From contig NC_135561.1 in NCBI RefSeq assembly GCF_964340395.1, positions 558,501 to 622,500 on the forward strand: a stretch of 64,000 bases of DNA. The letters run 5' to 3'. Source of the stretch: Glandiceps talaboti (Eukaryota; Hemichordata; Enteropneusta; Spengelidae). Both the position numbers and the translations under genes were made by a program. Below, piece after piece: positions 1 to 10,110 of the stretch (position 1 is the stretch's first letter; each line of letters starts with the position of its first letter). The notes below the pieces were generated by a model. The model did not search any database. It was not told where the DNA came from and saw only the letters and a program-made list of their open reading frames with translations.

Positions 1-654
1 TAGCTTTAGGTATAGGTGGGTATTGAGGTATAGAGAGTAGAGTGAATCATAGGTGTCCGTCAAACTTTTATATTTTTACTATCTACTCCATAAGTGACGG
101 TCGGAATTCTTCGATATTTGGTGTGCATGTTCCCTGGGGGGAGGCTATTCAGATTTTTTCATGCCAAGTTGATCTGTGCCATTTTCAATTTTTTATGATT
201 TTTTTTCATAAAATGTCATTTTCATCAACTCCTTGAAAACCTCTTATTAGATTGCTTTGATATCTGGCGTGTTGATGCGCAGGGGGTAGCTTACTCAGAT
301 TTGTTAATTTCAAGTCAGCACATCCTCATTTTTATTTTTTATGATTTTTTTTTTGTAATTTGAAAAAAAAATGAATATGTTAATGAGCATAATGACCGAC
401 GCCATATTGGAAATCAGTCGACGAGACTTTAAGTAAACTGCCACTTTTCAAAAGACACTATTGACGTCAAACAAGCAATGTAATATGTGCTATAGTCATA
501 ATTCTACGCATTGGGCGCCCAAATGACAAGCGTTTGTTCGAAACAGGGTTGTAAACTTCAAATCCAATTCTGCACCCTTCTACATTATCAGTCAAGTCGA
601 TCGCCATATAAGGAATTAGTCATGAATATTAAGTAGTACGTTCTACTCTTCATT
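1..654. other. Intergenic, degenerate tandem duplication
   Basis: No gene is seen here. Two diverged copies of one segment lie about 146 bases apart (about 111-206 and 257-352). Each runs from a GATAT(T/C)TGG(T/C)GTG start through a G-run and CTCAGATTT-like core to a TTTTTTATGATTTTTTT end. CpG dinucleotides become more common after about 400, toward the gene at 773. Confidence 0.5.
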
Positions 655-772
655 TTAACCAATCAGCGTCACAGAAAGTTTGGGTCATAGGTTATGCAAA
701 TAGGCGCGCTTACTTTTGTTTTTCTTATCGTCTGCTGAACCAGAGCAAAACCACAACAAAGTTTTAATCACG
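655..772 (+). promoter_or_regulatory. Probable promoter and 5' leader of the HIRAN gene
   Basis: A CCAAT box (659-663, in ACCAATCAGCG) and a perfect octamer ATGCAAAT (694-701) sit 114 and 79 bases upstream of the ATG at 773. The stretch is CpG-richer than most of the window. This pairing is typical of compact polymerase II promoters. No TATA box is evident, and the exact start site cannot be seen. Confidence 0.4.
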
Positions 773-1165
773 ATGCCGAAAGTCATCATCAGAAACGTAA
801 TTGCTGTGGGAATGCACCATTATTCGGGGGAACTAACGCCAGGGAGAGGATACAACATCATCCATGAACTGAATAACGTGCATGATCCGAATGCTTGCGG
901 TATCGTCGAGAATGGAATGGAACAACATCAAAAAGTACTCGGCCATTTGAAGAGAGACGCTGCTCAGTTACTAGCAAAAGTGATTGATGCACGTCTAGCT
1001 TCAAATGGACGGTATTATTTGAAGCCAAAGGGCCGTTGTTTCTTCCATTCTCGGCGGTATGGTAAAGTTCAGATGTGTACGGCCGGCTTCATGGTGAAGA
1101 CAGAGGACGTCACTCGGGCAAAGGACATAGTCCTGAACCAGAGTTTTCCTGTCTTGTTCCCCTAG
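773..1165 (+). CDS. Small single-domain HIRAN-like protein
   Basis: An uninterrupted frame of 130 codons starts at the first ATG (773) and ends with TAG at 1163-1165. The reading frame is open upstream to 716, but with no earlier ATG. Nearly the whole protein resembles a HIRAN domain, the DNA-binding module of HLTF/Rad5 helicases. A first strand (VIIRNVIAVGMHHYSGEL) is followed by a proline/glycine turn (TPGRGYNIIHE), then the NNVHDPNACGIVENG core, which matches the family pattern of Asn-x-x-Asp-x-Asn-Ala plus a strand. After that come VLGHLKRDAAQLLAKVID and a basic Cys/Arg-rich tail. In HLTF the domain binds single-stranded 3' DNA ends. Here there is no helicase, RING or nuclease attached, and no intron. 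In other animals stand-alone HIRAN proteins can be host genes or parts of transposable elements; the sequence does not decide. The family call is by pattern recognition only. Confidence 0.7.
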   Translation: MPKVIIRNVIAVGMHHYSGELTPGRGYNIIHELNNVHDPNACGIVENGMEQHQKVLGHLKRDAAQLLAKVIDARLASNGRYYLKPKGRCFFHSRRYGKVQMCTAGFMVKTEDVTRAKDIVLNQSFPVLFP

Positions 1166-1241
1166 ACACCAAACCAAATCAAAACGGCCCTTTTCAGGGC
1201 CACACATCCTCCAAAAAGAGAACTACCGTAATCAATGCGTG

Positions 1242-1242
<1 letters not shown>

Positions 1243-1294
<52 letters not shown>
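1243..1294. repeat. (TG)n microsatellite
   Basis: An almost pure TG run, interrupted once by TATG near the end, about 80 bases after the HIRAN stop codon. Confidence 0.9.
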
Positions 1295-1296
<2 letters not shown>

Positions 1297-2398
1297 GAAA
1301 TGTGAATTACATGGTTTCATGGTGTTATGAAAGCTGTTCTGTGCACTTTCACAAAATGTTAACTTAGTGTAGAGTTCGAAGTTTGAATTTTGATTTGAAT
1401 ACATCACAGGTAGGTAAACTACACAGATTACCGTCACCAGTGTGCTATTGAGTAAACGCTGATTAGGATACAACACATATGTTTATAGTATTACGTTATC
1501 GTTGTGACATACAGAGACTATACTGTAGCTAGTTCGTGTTTGCTGATGTCGTTGGTTTTGGCGTGGAGGGGGGGGGGGCAATCATCACTTGTTTGACAGA
1601 TCATTACGTACATGTTTGTGACTTCAGGCAAACCTTGGTCACGTGATGTATTTCTATGATTCAATGGTTGGTTATGTGTGTAAAATTAAGGTGGGTGTGT
1701 TAATGATGATTTCTAATTTAACAAGAGATATGCTTTGGTCTTTCAACTTACAGCTGTTTCTAAAACAAATCCGAAGCACTACTTGGCAATATACTTAATT
1801 TGCAAAACATGTCATTGTACTTTTGATACCCCTATTATGTTGATTGATATACCTTTTGTCACAGACTACTTTATTTCTCACTTGTTTGGTGTGATGGGAT
1901 CATCATCACTTTTCTAACATGATATCAAAAAGACAAACAATAAATTGTCTTTTTTGATGTCACTTGCACAATATATTACTCGTGTCACTTATTTCATTAA
2001 TTCAATATTTTATCTCTGATCTGAGAAAACTAGAAATACTAGCAAGGACACTGTAATTGATGTCTTAATTTCTTTTTACACATACTCCTTGTTTGTAGTG
2101 TTAAGACCTTCAACTGTTTATATACACAGTTGTCACAATTAACTACTGGTTTGTCATTATTTACTATTTTGGGGAATGGAGTTTGGGCTAAATAGGTATT
2201 GATGGGTAGATGGTTGAGTGGTAAGGGATGGTTAGATGGACAATTGGGCGTTATTTCTAGTCAAACTTGCAATCAAATTATGTCTAAGCAAGCATGTATC
2301 TATAAGGGAATGAAAATGATAGACGATGAATTATGATATACAATGAATTTTATTTTCAAATAAAACTTCTGAATTGAAACATTTACAAGTATTACATA

Positions 2399-2456
2399 TA
2401 ATACATACATACATACATACATACATACATACATACATACATACATACGTACATAC
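2399..2456. repeat. (ACAT)n microsatellite
   Basis: About twelve ATAC/ACAT tetramers with one ACGT interruption. The same tetramer ends the SINE-like element at 3805-3956. Confidence 0.9.
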
Positions 2457-2635
2457 AATACATAGTATGAACATGTATGTAAGCCTTCAGTAGGAGTGTT
2501 GTAAGGTACTACCAGAATCAGTTGGATATATAAAAACTCCAAAAATGTGTGAAACAAGCTACAGATAAAAAACAACAACTGACTCCTTACTGAATATGCT
2601 ATCTACTCGACCAATTACTTGAATAGATGTATTGT

Positions 2636-2681
2636 GTGCATGCATGCATGTGTGTGTGTATGTGTGTGTGTGTATGTGTGT
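2636..2681. repeat. TGCA/TG compound microsatellite
   Basis: A short TGCATGCATG start followed by TG repeats with TATG interruptions. Confidence 0.85.
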
Positions 2682-3298
2682 TTTATAAAAAACACATGTA
2701 TGCATCATTACCATTAATAACTGGACAATTTCAATTTGAAATTTTACATGAAATGTCAATTTGCCCTCATGCTTATTTGTTGTCTACAAATACAAAATGG
2801 ACAGAAAATGTTAAAAACAATCCAATTATTTTAATAATGGTATTTCAGACCTACACCAACAACAAAATTATTCAACACAGTGTCATGTGTTAATTTGTAC
2901 TACAGTGACATTTGTCTTGTTTTGACTTTGGTATATTTGTATAAAGATGTAGAGAGCAACTTGACAGTTCATTATTTCTATGAATTAATTACTCCAAATC
3001 AGCCATGTTTAGATTTATGATTCGTATATGAAAGGTGGAACCCCAAACACCATACCTGAAAAAGACAATGCAAAAATGTTATTGCTGAGATAAACAGTGA
3101 AACTTACATCTAGCATTAAATATTATAGAAACCAACTCTAATGTAATCTAAATTTAATTTTTCTACTTTAATCTTTTAAACTATCAGAGTCTATACATAT
3201 ATATTTGTAATCATGAAAAGATACACTTCACATTGTAGCATCAAAATAGTTACATTTTCACTGGATAATTTTAATCTTCACTTTAACAAATATTTGTC

Positions 3299-3642
3299 TC
3301 ACTTGTCATCCTCAGAAATACCATCTACATTACCATCACTTTCCCCCACTTCATTAATTATTGCATCCTGGATTTCTGTGACAGGTTTTAACCATGTTGA
3401 TTTAACAACCCTACTTTTACTCAGTCTAGTTACTTTACTATCCCACTCTATTCTTCTTTCTGGAGACATCACTGACAAGTAGGATTGCATTTCACACTTT
3501 AATTGTGCCACAGATTTAGATTCTAGTTTGTTATATTTTGCCCTTTCTTCTTTAGTAACAAAAATTACAGGGACGTGTTCTCTTCTCTGAGGGAACTTAG
3601 AGGCCCATAGATACTGAGTGACAAATCTCATTCTTCTCATAC
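3299..3642 (-). CDS. Minus-strand gene, probable last exon
   Basis: A 113-codon frame (MRRMRFVTQYLW... to ...GISEDDK, stop TGA at 3301-3299) follows a CAG acceptor (3645-3643). It is rich in Lys, Glu and Arg, with a segment EERAKYNKLESKSVAQLKCE likely to be helical and an acidic C-terminus. The composition looks coding. From the visible acceptor this frame needs a phase 1 upstream exon, while exon 4 ends in phase 2. An unseen exon between 3995 and 3642, or one of the later AGs (in TATGAG or AGAAG), would restore the frame. It could also be a separate transcript. Confidence 0.45.
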
Positions 3643-3820
3643 CTGCCTATGTGCTACATGTTACATGTGTTACAGGTTACATGTTCAAGTGATGGAAAAT
3701 TGGTATATTCATGTCATTTTTATGTCATGTAATCGCTTTCATATCAGTGTATCTTTCGCTCATGTATACATTGGAACTAATTACATAAACCAGTCCTTCA
3801 AGATTATACATGTATGTATG

Positions 3821-3851
<31 letters not shown>

Positions 3852-6442
3852 TGAAAAATGAGGAGAGACAAGTGAGACATATAGGGATGTAGGAGTCGAA
3901 CCCACATCCCCTGAATACGAACAAGCGTGATCCTGCCAACTGAGCTTACTCGTTAAAATAAAATATGCAATGTACAGCAGTAACTGTGACTTGCCTTTGT
4001 TTCAGGACAAAGTGTACCACCTCTTGCTGCTTCAGAAATACGACAGTTGTATCTGCAACACCATTATACTTAAAAAAAAAAATTCATTGAATTTGTTAAT
4101 ATCATGATGTTACAAATACATGCATATTATATCAGCCATCCATAATAATGAAGTACACAATGTACATCGTCAATCATAAATGCAGTACTTAAAAACACTA
4201 CATAGATTTCATTTATTCAATTTTACAATTATAAGAACAACATATAATACTGTTGTGAACATGTTCAGCAAATGTGTACTGTATCATGTAAATTTCGTAT
4301 AATTTTAAAATTTTTACCATTGCCAATAAAGTAACATATTAAATAATATGCAACACAAATAGCATCTTACCTTTGTGTGACTATCAATTGGAGTTACCGT
4401 AGCTATAGCTTGGTTTTGGAGTGTTGTACGAGTAATATGACCTGGGATAGATGAACATCCTTTGCTTGGACACTAAATAAATCATACAGCAAAAATCAAC
4501 CCATGAATTGGGAATTTAGTGAGAATCAAGAAATATATATGCACTCTATGGATAATTGGATACTGGAAGTATGGGATTAGTGAAATTAACAATTACTGCT
4601 AGTTGGGTATTAGTATTTTAAAACAAAAGTACTAGTAACTCATTTCAAATCTAAATATTCGTTTTGGGGTGTTATGCACTCCCACACACATGTACATAGT
4701 CATTGTTATTCAAAAGTCTACTGAAAAATCAAGGATGGATCATTTTCTATTAGAGTATAATGTTTTTTCTACATGTTGCTGTATCTGTGTTGATATAACT
4801 GTATACATGGATTGTGTATACAAGTGTATTAGCAGATCTTATTTTATCAACATTTCACTGTTTATAATTAAAACACTAATATATCGTTTGGTACATATTC
4901 TTAGATAATACAAACTGATAAGTATACATACTTATATCAACAGACCAGTTACATCACTCATACTGTGAAAACATCTCTGAGAAGATGTACAGAAATGTAC
5001 AGACCATGTAACTGCATTTGTACATGAAATTTTTCAAACAGATCACAATAGTCATAATTTTACATCTAATATGCTAGCTGTCACATGTCTATTAGTACAG
5101 CTATGAAATCTTACCAGATTTATAGACCCTATATAACATCACTTTTTTCACATACCCTGTTTTAGGAGGTGCAGGAGGTCTGTTACAGGCATGTCCTGTA
5201 ATCTACATGTGGATTTCTAGCTGCCTGACCTTACTTAGCCAATTATATCATGACTAACCTGTGACTGTGTAATATCATGAATATAGTCGATGTCTATACA
5301 TGTAGCTGGAGATTCTTCATGGGTCTCCTTTCGTTTGCGATCAGCCTGTGAAGAAAGCAATTCCAAATATCACACAAATGAAATACACAAAATAGTACAT
5401 ACCACTCGTAGGTGTGTCACCCCGCGTCTCCAATTATTAAACGAGTCGTCAAACAACTACAAATGTAGTGATCATCAATAAAGTTTTTACACTTGCTAAC
5501 TATACACTGACTGTCAACATAAGTCTATAGAACTATAATACATATTTGATTTACTGTTACACGAGCAAATCATCATTACAAAAAAAGCTCCCACGAATAT
5601 AGAAGTAAACTTAGTTTGCTCAGCTGCATCGAAACTCGTCCTGCTTGCAGACTTGAAAGTCGAGATTCAATGCTGACATTGTCCCTTTCGTTCTCAGCTC
5701 CGTGTTTAGAGACATTGAATTTGTTAGTCCTGCAACCGGAATAAGTCGGGACTCAATTCTGACAGTGTCTGTAATGTTTCTTGTCAGTGTTCACAATTAT
5801 TACAAGCAGGACTACATTTGTTATTTGTCAGAGTTGTGTCCCGTCCACGGTCGTCAAACAGGACTGCTCCGGATCCCGCACGAGACGAGGCTCGGTCAGT
5901 ACAAAGAAAATTTCTGACTACATGTATGTTACAACACAGAGACAGACTGCAAATTGCAAGTGGGATCCAGATATCAACTGTATCAACATATTATCAGTTC
6001 ACAACAAAGGCTATGTCGTTCAGCAACTTGGAAGCACAAGGTCATCGGTCAAACGTGAGAGGTCATTATATACATCGCCCTCAGAGTTATAAAAAACAAC
6101 CTCTTTTGTACATACCTGAACTTTCCGCTCCGCAACATTATTGAAGTGCTGCGTAAATTCCCGTCGCATTGCAGCCATACGAAGGCAGTTGGTGCAGATA
6201 CTAGCTGTCCTGTGAACTCCAAGTCTAGCGAAGGCATTGCGAAAGTCCTTCCGTACATATTTCGCTATTTCAACCCCGGTTTTCTCACGCTCAGAACCTC
6301 TATTCCACCTTTCATGGAACGGGTTTTTACATTTCTTCTGTGGGCCATGGCCAACAAACACAACGATCACAATAATGCTAATTAAAAATAAAAAGGCTAA
6401 AATAATTGCTGCAAGGCTTGACAAAGATTGATGCGTTTGCAT
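3299..6442 (-). CDS. Multi-exon gene for a small putative membrane protein (gene span)
   Basis: This minus-strand gene was assembled from splice signals and open frames. Its exons are 6442-6116, 5345-5259, 4472-4371, 4068-3995 and, probably, 3642-3299. The first four join in one frame: 109 codons, 29 codons, 34 codons, then 24 codons plus two bases. The protein starts MQTHQSLSSLAAII, has one strong hydrophobic segment at about residues 9-31, and continues with a basic stretch and a few cysteines (CTNC, CPSKGC). It may be a type II or signal-anchored protein. I do not recognise a family. The junction to the last exon is unresolved: exon 4 ends in phase 2, but the obvious acceptor of exon 5 puts its long frame in phase 1. 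The gene starts in CpG-richer DNA, as promoters in this window do. The first four exons are well supported; the product's role is unknown. Confidence 0.6.
3805..3956 (-). mobile_element. tRNA-derived SINE-like element with (ACAT)n tail
   Basis: Read on the minus strand, 3956-3889 has a tRNA-like head: an A-box-like AAGCTCAGTTGG and a B box GGTTCGACTCC about 45 bases later. The T-arm stem still pairs. No acceptor stem can be formed, so it is not a working tRNA gene. A short spacer leads into an (ACAT)n run (3850-3811 on this strand) that would be the 3' tail. It lies in the minus-strand gene between exons 4 and 5. Confidence 0.55.
3995..4068 (-). CDS. Minus-strand gene, exon 4, GC donor
   Basis: A poly-T tract and AAG acceptor (AG at 4070-4069) are followed by 24 open codons in the frame set by exon 3 (YNGVADTTVVFLKQQEVVHF, then VLKQ) plus two bases. 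The donor reads AAG|GCAAGT, a GC donor with otherwise perfect consensus, as is usual for GC-AG introns. The two other frames do not continue from exon 3 without a stop. Confidence 0.45.
4371..4472 (-). CDS. Minus-strand gene, exon 3
   Basis: Exactly 34 codons lie between acceptor TTATTTAG and donor AAG|GTAAGA, phase 0 at both ends. The peptide begins CPSKGCSSIPGHITRTTLQN and ends DSHTK. The CxxxxC pair could bind metal together with CTNC of exon 1, but this is a guess. Confidence 0.6.
5259..5345 (-). CDS. Minus-strand gene, exon 2
   Basis: Exactly 29 codons lie between acceptor CTTCACAG (5353-5346) and donor CAG|GTTAGT (GT at 5258-5257), phase 0 at both ends. The peptide is ADRKRKETHEESPATCIDID followed by YIHDITQSQ: hydrophilic, first basic, then acidic. 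Confidence 0.6.
5640..5790. repeat. Two units of a dispersed CpG-rich repeat
   Basis: Two related units (starts about 5658 and 5746) share a TCG(A/G)GA(T/C)TCAAT(G/T)CTGACA core about 90 bases apart. The same core appears inverted at about 7367-7395, and the CCTGCTTGCAGAC start recurs near 53056. They lie in intron 1 of the minus-strand gene. Confidence 0.45.
6116..6442 (-). CDS. Minus-strand gene, exon 1 with membrane segment
   Basis: ATG at 6442-6440 opens 109 codons that end at a perfect donor (CAG|GTATGT, GT at 6115-6114). A 20-plus-residue run of Leu, Ile, Val, Ala and Phe lies at about residues 9-31 and should span a membrane. After it come KKCKNPFHERW, a basic region with many Arg/Lys and a CTNC pair (about residues 86-89). 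The frame would stay open for another 31 codons past the donor, but the donor is strong and the next exon fits in phase 0. Confidence 0.6.
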
Positions 6443-6687
6443 TGTTGAACCTTATCTTTAAAAGTGTCGTCTGCTATTGTAAGCTCGAGCTCAGTGACTA
6501 TCATTTCATCGATCGGGAGCGTTAACTGTCAATCATTTGTCAATTGACCAATAAGATGTAGGAGAATATTTTGTGTACATTTTGTAATTTTCTCTCAATA
6601 TTTGTAATTTCTACAATTGTTTTTGTATGGTAATGTCAATAATCACGTTATTTACATGCTTCATAGAACACTGAATATTATTTTACA

Positions 6688-6960
6688 GCTGTGATTGGTT
6701 AAATTAAAGACATCTCCCTAGGAACGATTCGATCATAAATATTCATATATGCAAAATAGCATGACTATATATGGCGATCTTGTAGACTGATTATCAGCCA
6801 ATCCGCAACATCTCATTTGCATACTCTATCCTGATTCGACCAGAAGCTGAAGATGACCTCATTCGACCGAGCGATTTTCCACAGCAAGTATCTTGAGTAT
6901 CAACACAGGACGTTCTTAGTACTCACTAAAATCACACTTCAGACCCACTATAAAAGTGTG
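6688..6960. promoter_or_regulatory. Promoter-like motif cluster
   Basis: Contains CCAAT boxes in both orientations (ATTGG near 6696; CCAAT at 6798-6802), a reverse octamer ATTTGCAT (6815-6822) and a TATAAAAG box at about 6950-6957. No open frame follows. It lies 250-500 bases upstream of the minus-strand gene's ATG and could also serve a plus-strand non-coding first exon of the CCP gene. Confidence 0.3.
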
Positions 6961-7607
6961 ATGTTTTCAGATAACATGTAACTTGTGGTTAATTCTATAT
7001 TGTCGTGCAATTTGGAATGACAGTGAACCAGAATTCAGACAACTTGCGTAAGGAAGGGCATGCCAGGCATGCGGCCGCGGTTGAAGTTTAAATATGGCCG
7101 ACAGTTCACATGTAAAGTTAAACGACATGAACGTGTCTTGCCTTTCCAAAATGCAAATATTTGGCAAGTAAAAATAATTAAAATAATTACAACTTTAATT
7201 TGGCTTCAGACTTTGCATTAGGTTTTGCGTATCTTTCCCCGTTTTACATGTAAATCCGAAAAGGTTCTCTCTCATCATGTCATCAGTGTCAGTGATCATA
7301 CCGCGCGGGGTAGTCCTCGGGTGCACGAGTCTGTATTACTGACTTGACTCTAAACACCGGAGGGGGAGGGACAATTGTCAGAATCGAGTCCCGAATTCCT
7401 CCGTATGCAAGCAGGACTACGTGCGGGGCTGCTTTGAGTACGAGCGAAGTGAGGCATGTTGAGGTACTTTGTTGAGAATTATAAATATTGCGAAATGTCA
7501 AGTACAAGGTTTAAATACAATGGAATGATGAAAAAAATGGCAGAGTCTGCTGACAGGCGCCGGTCACAAAAAACACTGTGAATTAAAATATCAGACGATG
7601 TACATGT

Positions 7608-8140
7608 ATGTATTAATCGCCGACAATCCACCCGTATGCACGAGGGACTAACCCGGAAGCAAGTCGTTGTCAGCCATACGTTACAGTGGTAACATCGTCC
7701 GAGAAATCGCTGCGTTCAGAGTGTCACTGTCATTATTCACAGAATTGTTGTTTTCGAGTGAAAACCCGTCTTGAATTGTATAACTCTAACAAATGAAGAC
7801 ATGTCAAGTTATATTTTGAAAGTTGTATCGCTAGTTTGAGACGATTTTCTCACGTACCGAGGCTTACTTGGAAGTAGTAGGACCTTCCAGTTCATCGGGA
7901 AGTTTAGCCAGTCCGATAATTCTTTCTGGTTTAGTTTACAACACTTTTGATCACGCAGATTTTGTTGTTGTGATGAAAAGAAATTAAAAAAAGATCATTT
8001 CAACCATTTCGTTGTGTTTTCTTTGTGAAAGGTAACCGAACATGAACGAGTGTTACCACTGTAACGTATGGCTGAGAATGACTCTCTTCCGGGTACTTGA
8101 GATTGTCGCCGTACGGAAACTAAGATGGCGATTAATACAT
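7608..8140. mobile_element. Foldback or MITE-like element with long inverted ends
   Basis: The ends match as inverted repeats: ATGTATTAATCGCC (7608-7621) against its reverse complement (8127-8140). Inside these, the block around CAGCCATACGTTACAGTGGT (about 7671-7694) matches its reverse complement at about 8051-8074 over 24 bases. Together they form diverged inverted arms of about 85 bases around a centre of about 350 bases without an open frame. This fits a non-autonomous DNA transposon; no target-site duplication was identified. Confidence 0.5.
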
Positions 8141-8617
8141 TTCTTCCCTATATATATCTACCACAACTAGAACAAGTTGAATGTTGTTGACTTTGTAAAT
8201 TTGTTAGAAAATTCAAATTCAAATTGCCTCAAAATTATTTTAGATCCCTAGTTTATTTCATTCTTCATTAAAATTTTCCAGGGTTACAGCTGTAAGACAC
8301 TGGAATTACTTATAGCCAACCTCAAAATCCTCTTTTTTTTCTTTTTCTTGTGTGCATTTCCCAGTCATTTTTTTCAGAGATTTTGTGCAATTTTTCATAA
8401 CAGTAGATTTTTGTTATAAAATGGTGACTATGGTATAAAAGTACAATACATTACCAACTTCTGTGTAAAATGTGTTTTATAGTGAGACATCATATGAAAC
8501 CACTAACCACTTTATTGCATCGCTAAAACAAAACTGCATAGTGACTTGAAGAGCTGAAGACCTGAACCACTTCTACATGTCACCAAAATAAAAAATTAAA
8601 TTTAAAAAAAAAACAGC

Positions 8618-8700
8618 GGAGCTATTCTGACCGATAGGTCGCTTGTTTGAATTCCAACGTTTCGACTATGCACAGACAGTCTTTTTCAAGGGCTATTAAA
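8618..8700 (-). mobile_element. Possible Penelope-like element end fragment
   Basis: The segment GAATTCCAACGTTTCGACTA followed by GACAGTCTTTTTCAAGG resembles the CGAAACGTTGG / AAGACTGTC ends often seen in Penelope-like retroelement copies. No reverse transcriptase remains nearby. Recognised by motif only. Confidence 0.3.
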
Positions 8701-9589
8701 AACTGGAGAGCAGGTATTTTAAAGTTATATAGATTTTCATTAATCACACAAATACTATTTCAATATATCAACTAATATTATCATGTTCTGTGGCAATATT
8801 TACAATATTTACAATATTGCTTATTGCAAGCTAATTTTAGAATAATTACAAATACCAGTATATACTTGAAATGTGTGTGCAGTGTACAGGCAAATAGATC
8901 AAAACAAAGTGCACAAATTTGCATTTACTGTTACAGTAGATATACATGTATGGAATTTCAAATTGTAATGCTGCTGACGTGTTACTGTTGATCTTGTATG
9001 TCATGTAGCTGAGATGTTGTCAAATATTGCAAAGAGAAGTTAGGGCAGTCAGAATTCTACTGCTGCAACATTTGCTTAATATGTATGTGTACTTGTGTAA
9101 TGTATACATGTTACCCTGGCTTCTTTTATGAATAGTATATGATTCTATAGTCTAGTAGTAATTCAATAATTTCAAAATTACCAACTATTATAAGATAACA
9201 TTGATTTCAGGCTGATCAATAAGCTATAGAATTTCTTGAAAAAAAAATTGTATCAATCTGTGATTACTTTACTTGCTTTCAATGAATTACATGTAACACT
9301 GAGCCCAGAATGACTGTCTGGCCATTTGTCAGTATGTCGAGCCAGATAACAAAGTATTTGGACTAATCAACATACATTTCATAAGCATTACTTGATGGAT
9401 ACAAATTACACTAAAATCTTACCAAATAGTTGATTCGTAAAATTGAACCATAATATTGTAGATGGGAATACTCACAGAACATGGACTGTGTTCAACATAT
9501 AAGGTACATGGCAGCTCAAAATTACAGTCCTTGGCACATACACAACTAAATATATTATCTAGGCTACCAAATTTATAAATTGGTAGTTT

Positions 9590-10110
9590 GTTAAACCAAT
9601 GGAAATCAGTACAGATTGTAGCTGAAACAGTTCACTTGGCTAAATCTGATTGGCAGTAGTCCAGGACACTTAGACTACTAAACATATAGTATCTAGACTA
9701 CTAGATTTATATGAGGTGGTAGTCTGGTTAGACCAATGGAAATCAGTACAAATTGTAGCTGAAACAGTTCACTTGGCTAAATCTGATTGGTAGTAGTCCA
9801 GGACACTAAGACTACTAAACATATACAGTAGTATCTAAAATAATAGATTTATGAGGTCTTGTTAGACCAATGGAAATCAATAGAAAATTGTAGCTGAAAC
9901 CACTATCACTTGGCTAAATCTGACTACCAAGCATAGAAGTTAAATACAAAACTAGCAGTAGTAAAACTTAAAAGGGCATATGTTACTTACTAACATTGTA
10001 TCTAGACTGCCAAATTTCTAAGATAAAAGTCTGTTATACCAATGGAAATCAAAAGAAAATTGTACACTATAAAACAAATCACTTGGCTATATCTGACTAT
10101 CAAGTATAGA
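9590..10110. repeat. Degenerate tandem repeat, about 135-170 bp unit
   Basis: Four copies carry ACCAATGGAAATCA (9595, 9732, 9866, 10038), followed by TTGTAGCTGAAACAG and TCACTTGGCTAAATCTGA. The copies diverge progressively to the right. Confidence 0.75.

Larger units (their letters stand above)
1166..3298. other. Intergenic, no gene seen
   Basis: This stretch is AT-rich and shows no coding exon that I can support. It holds the microsatellites listed separately, a G-run (about 1567-1579) and an AATAAA near 1939 that could serve the HIRAN gene but is 770 bases away. Confidence 0.4.

Noticed and set aside
3889-3956. Possible functional tRNA gene on the minus strand
   Set aside because: A and B boxes are present, but no acceptor stem pairs and the D stem is broken, so it is treated as a SINE head.
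5290-6144. Several plus-strand frames of 63-108 codons
   Set aside because: They overlap the repeat units and exons of the minus-strand gene in other frames, with no splice support on the plus strand.
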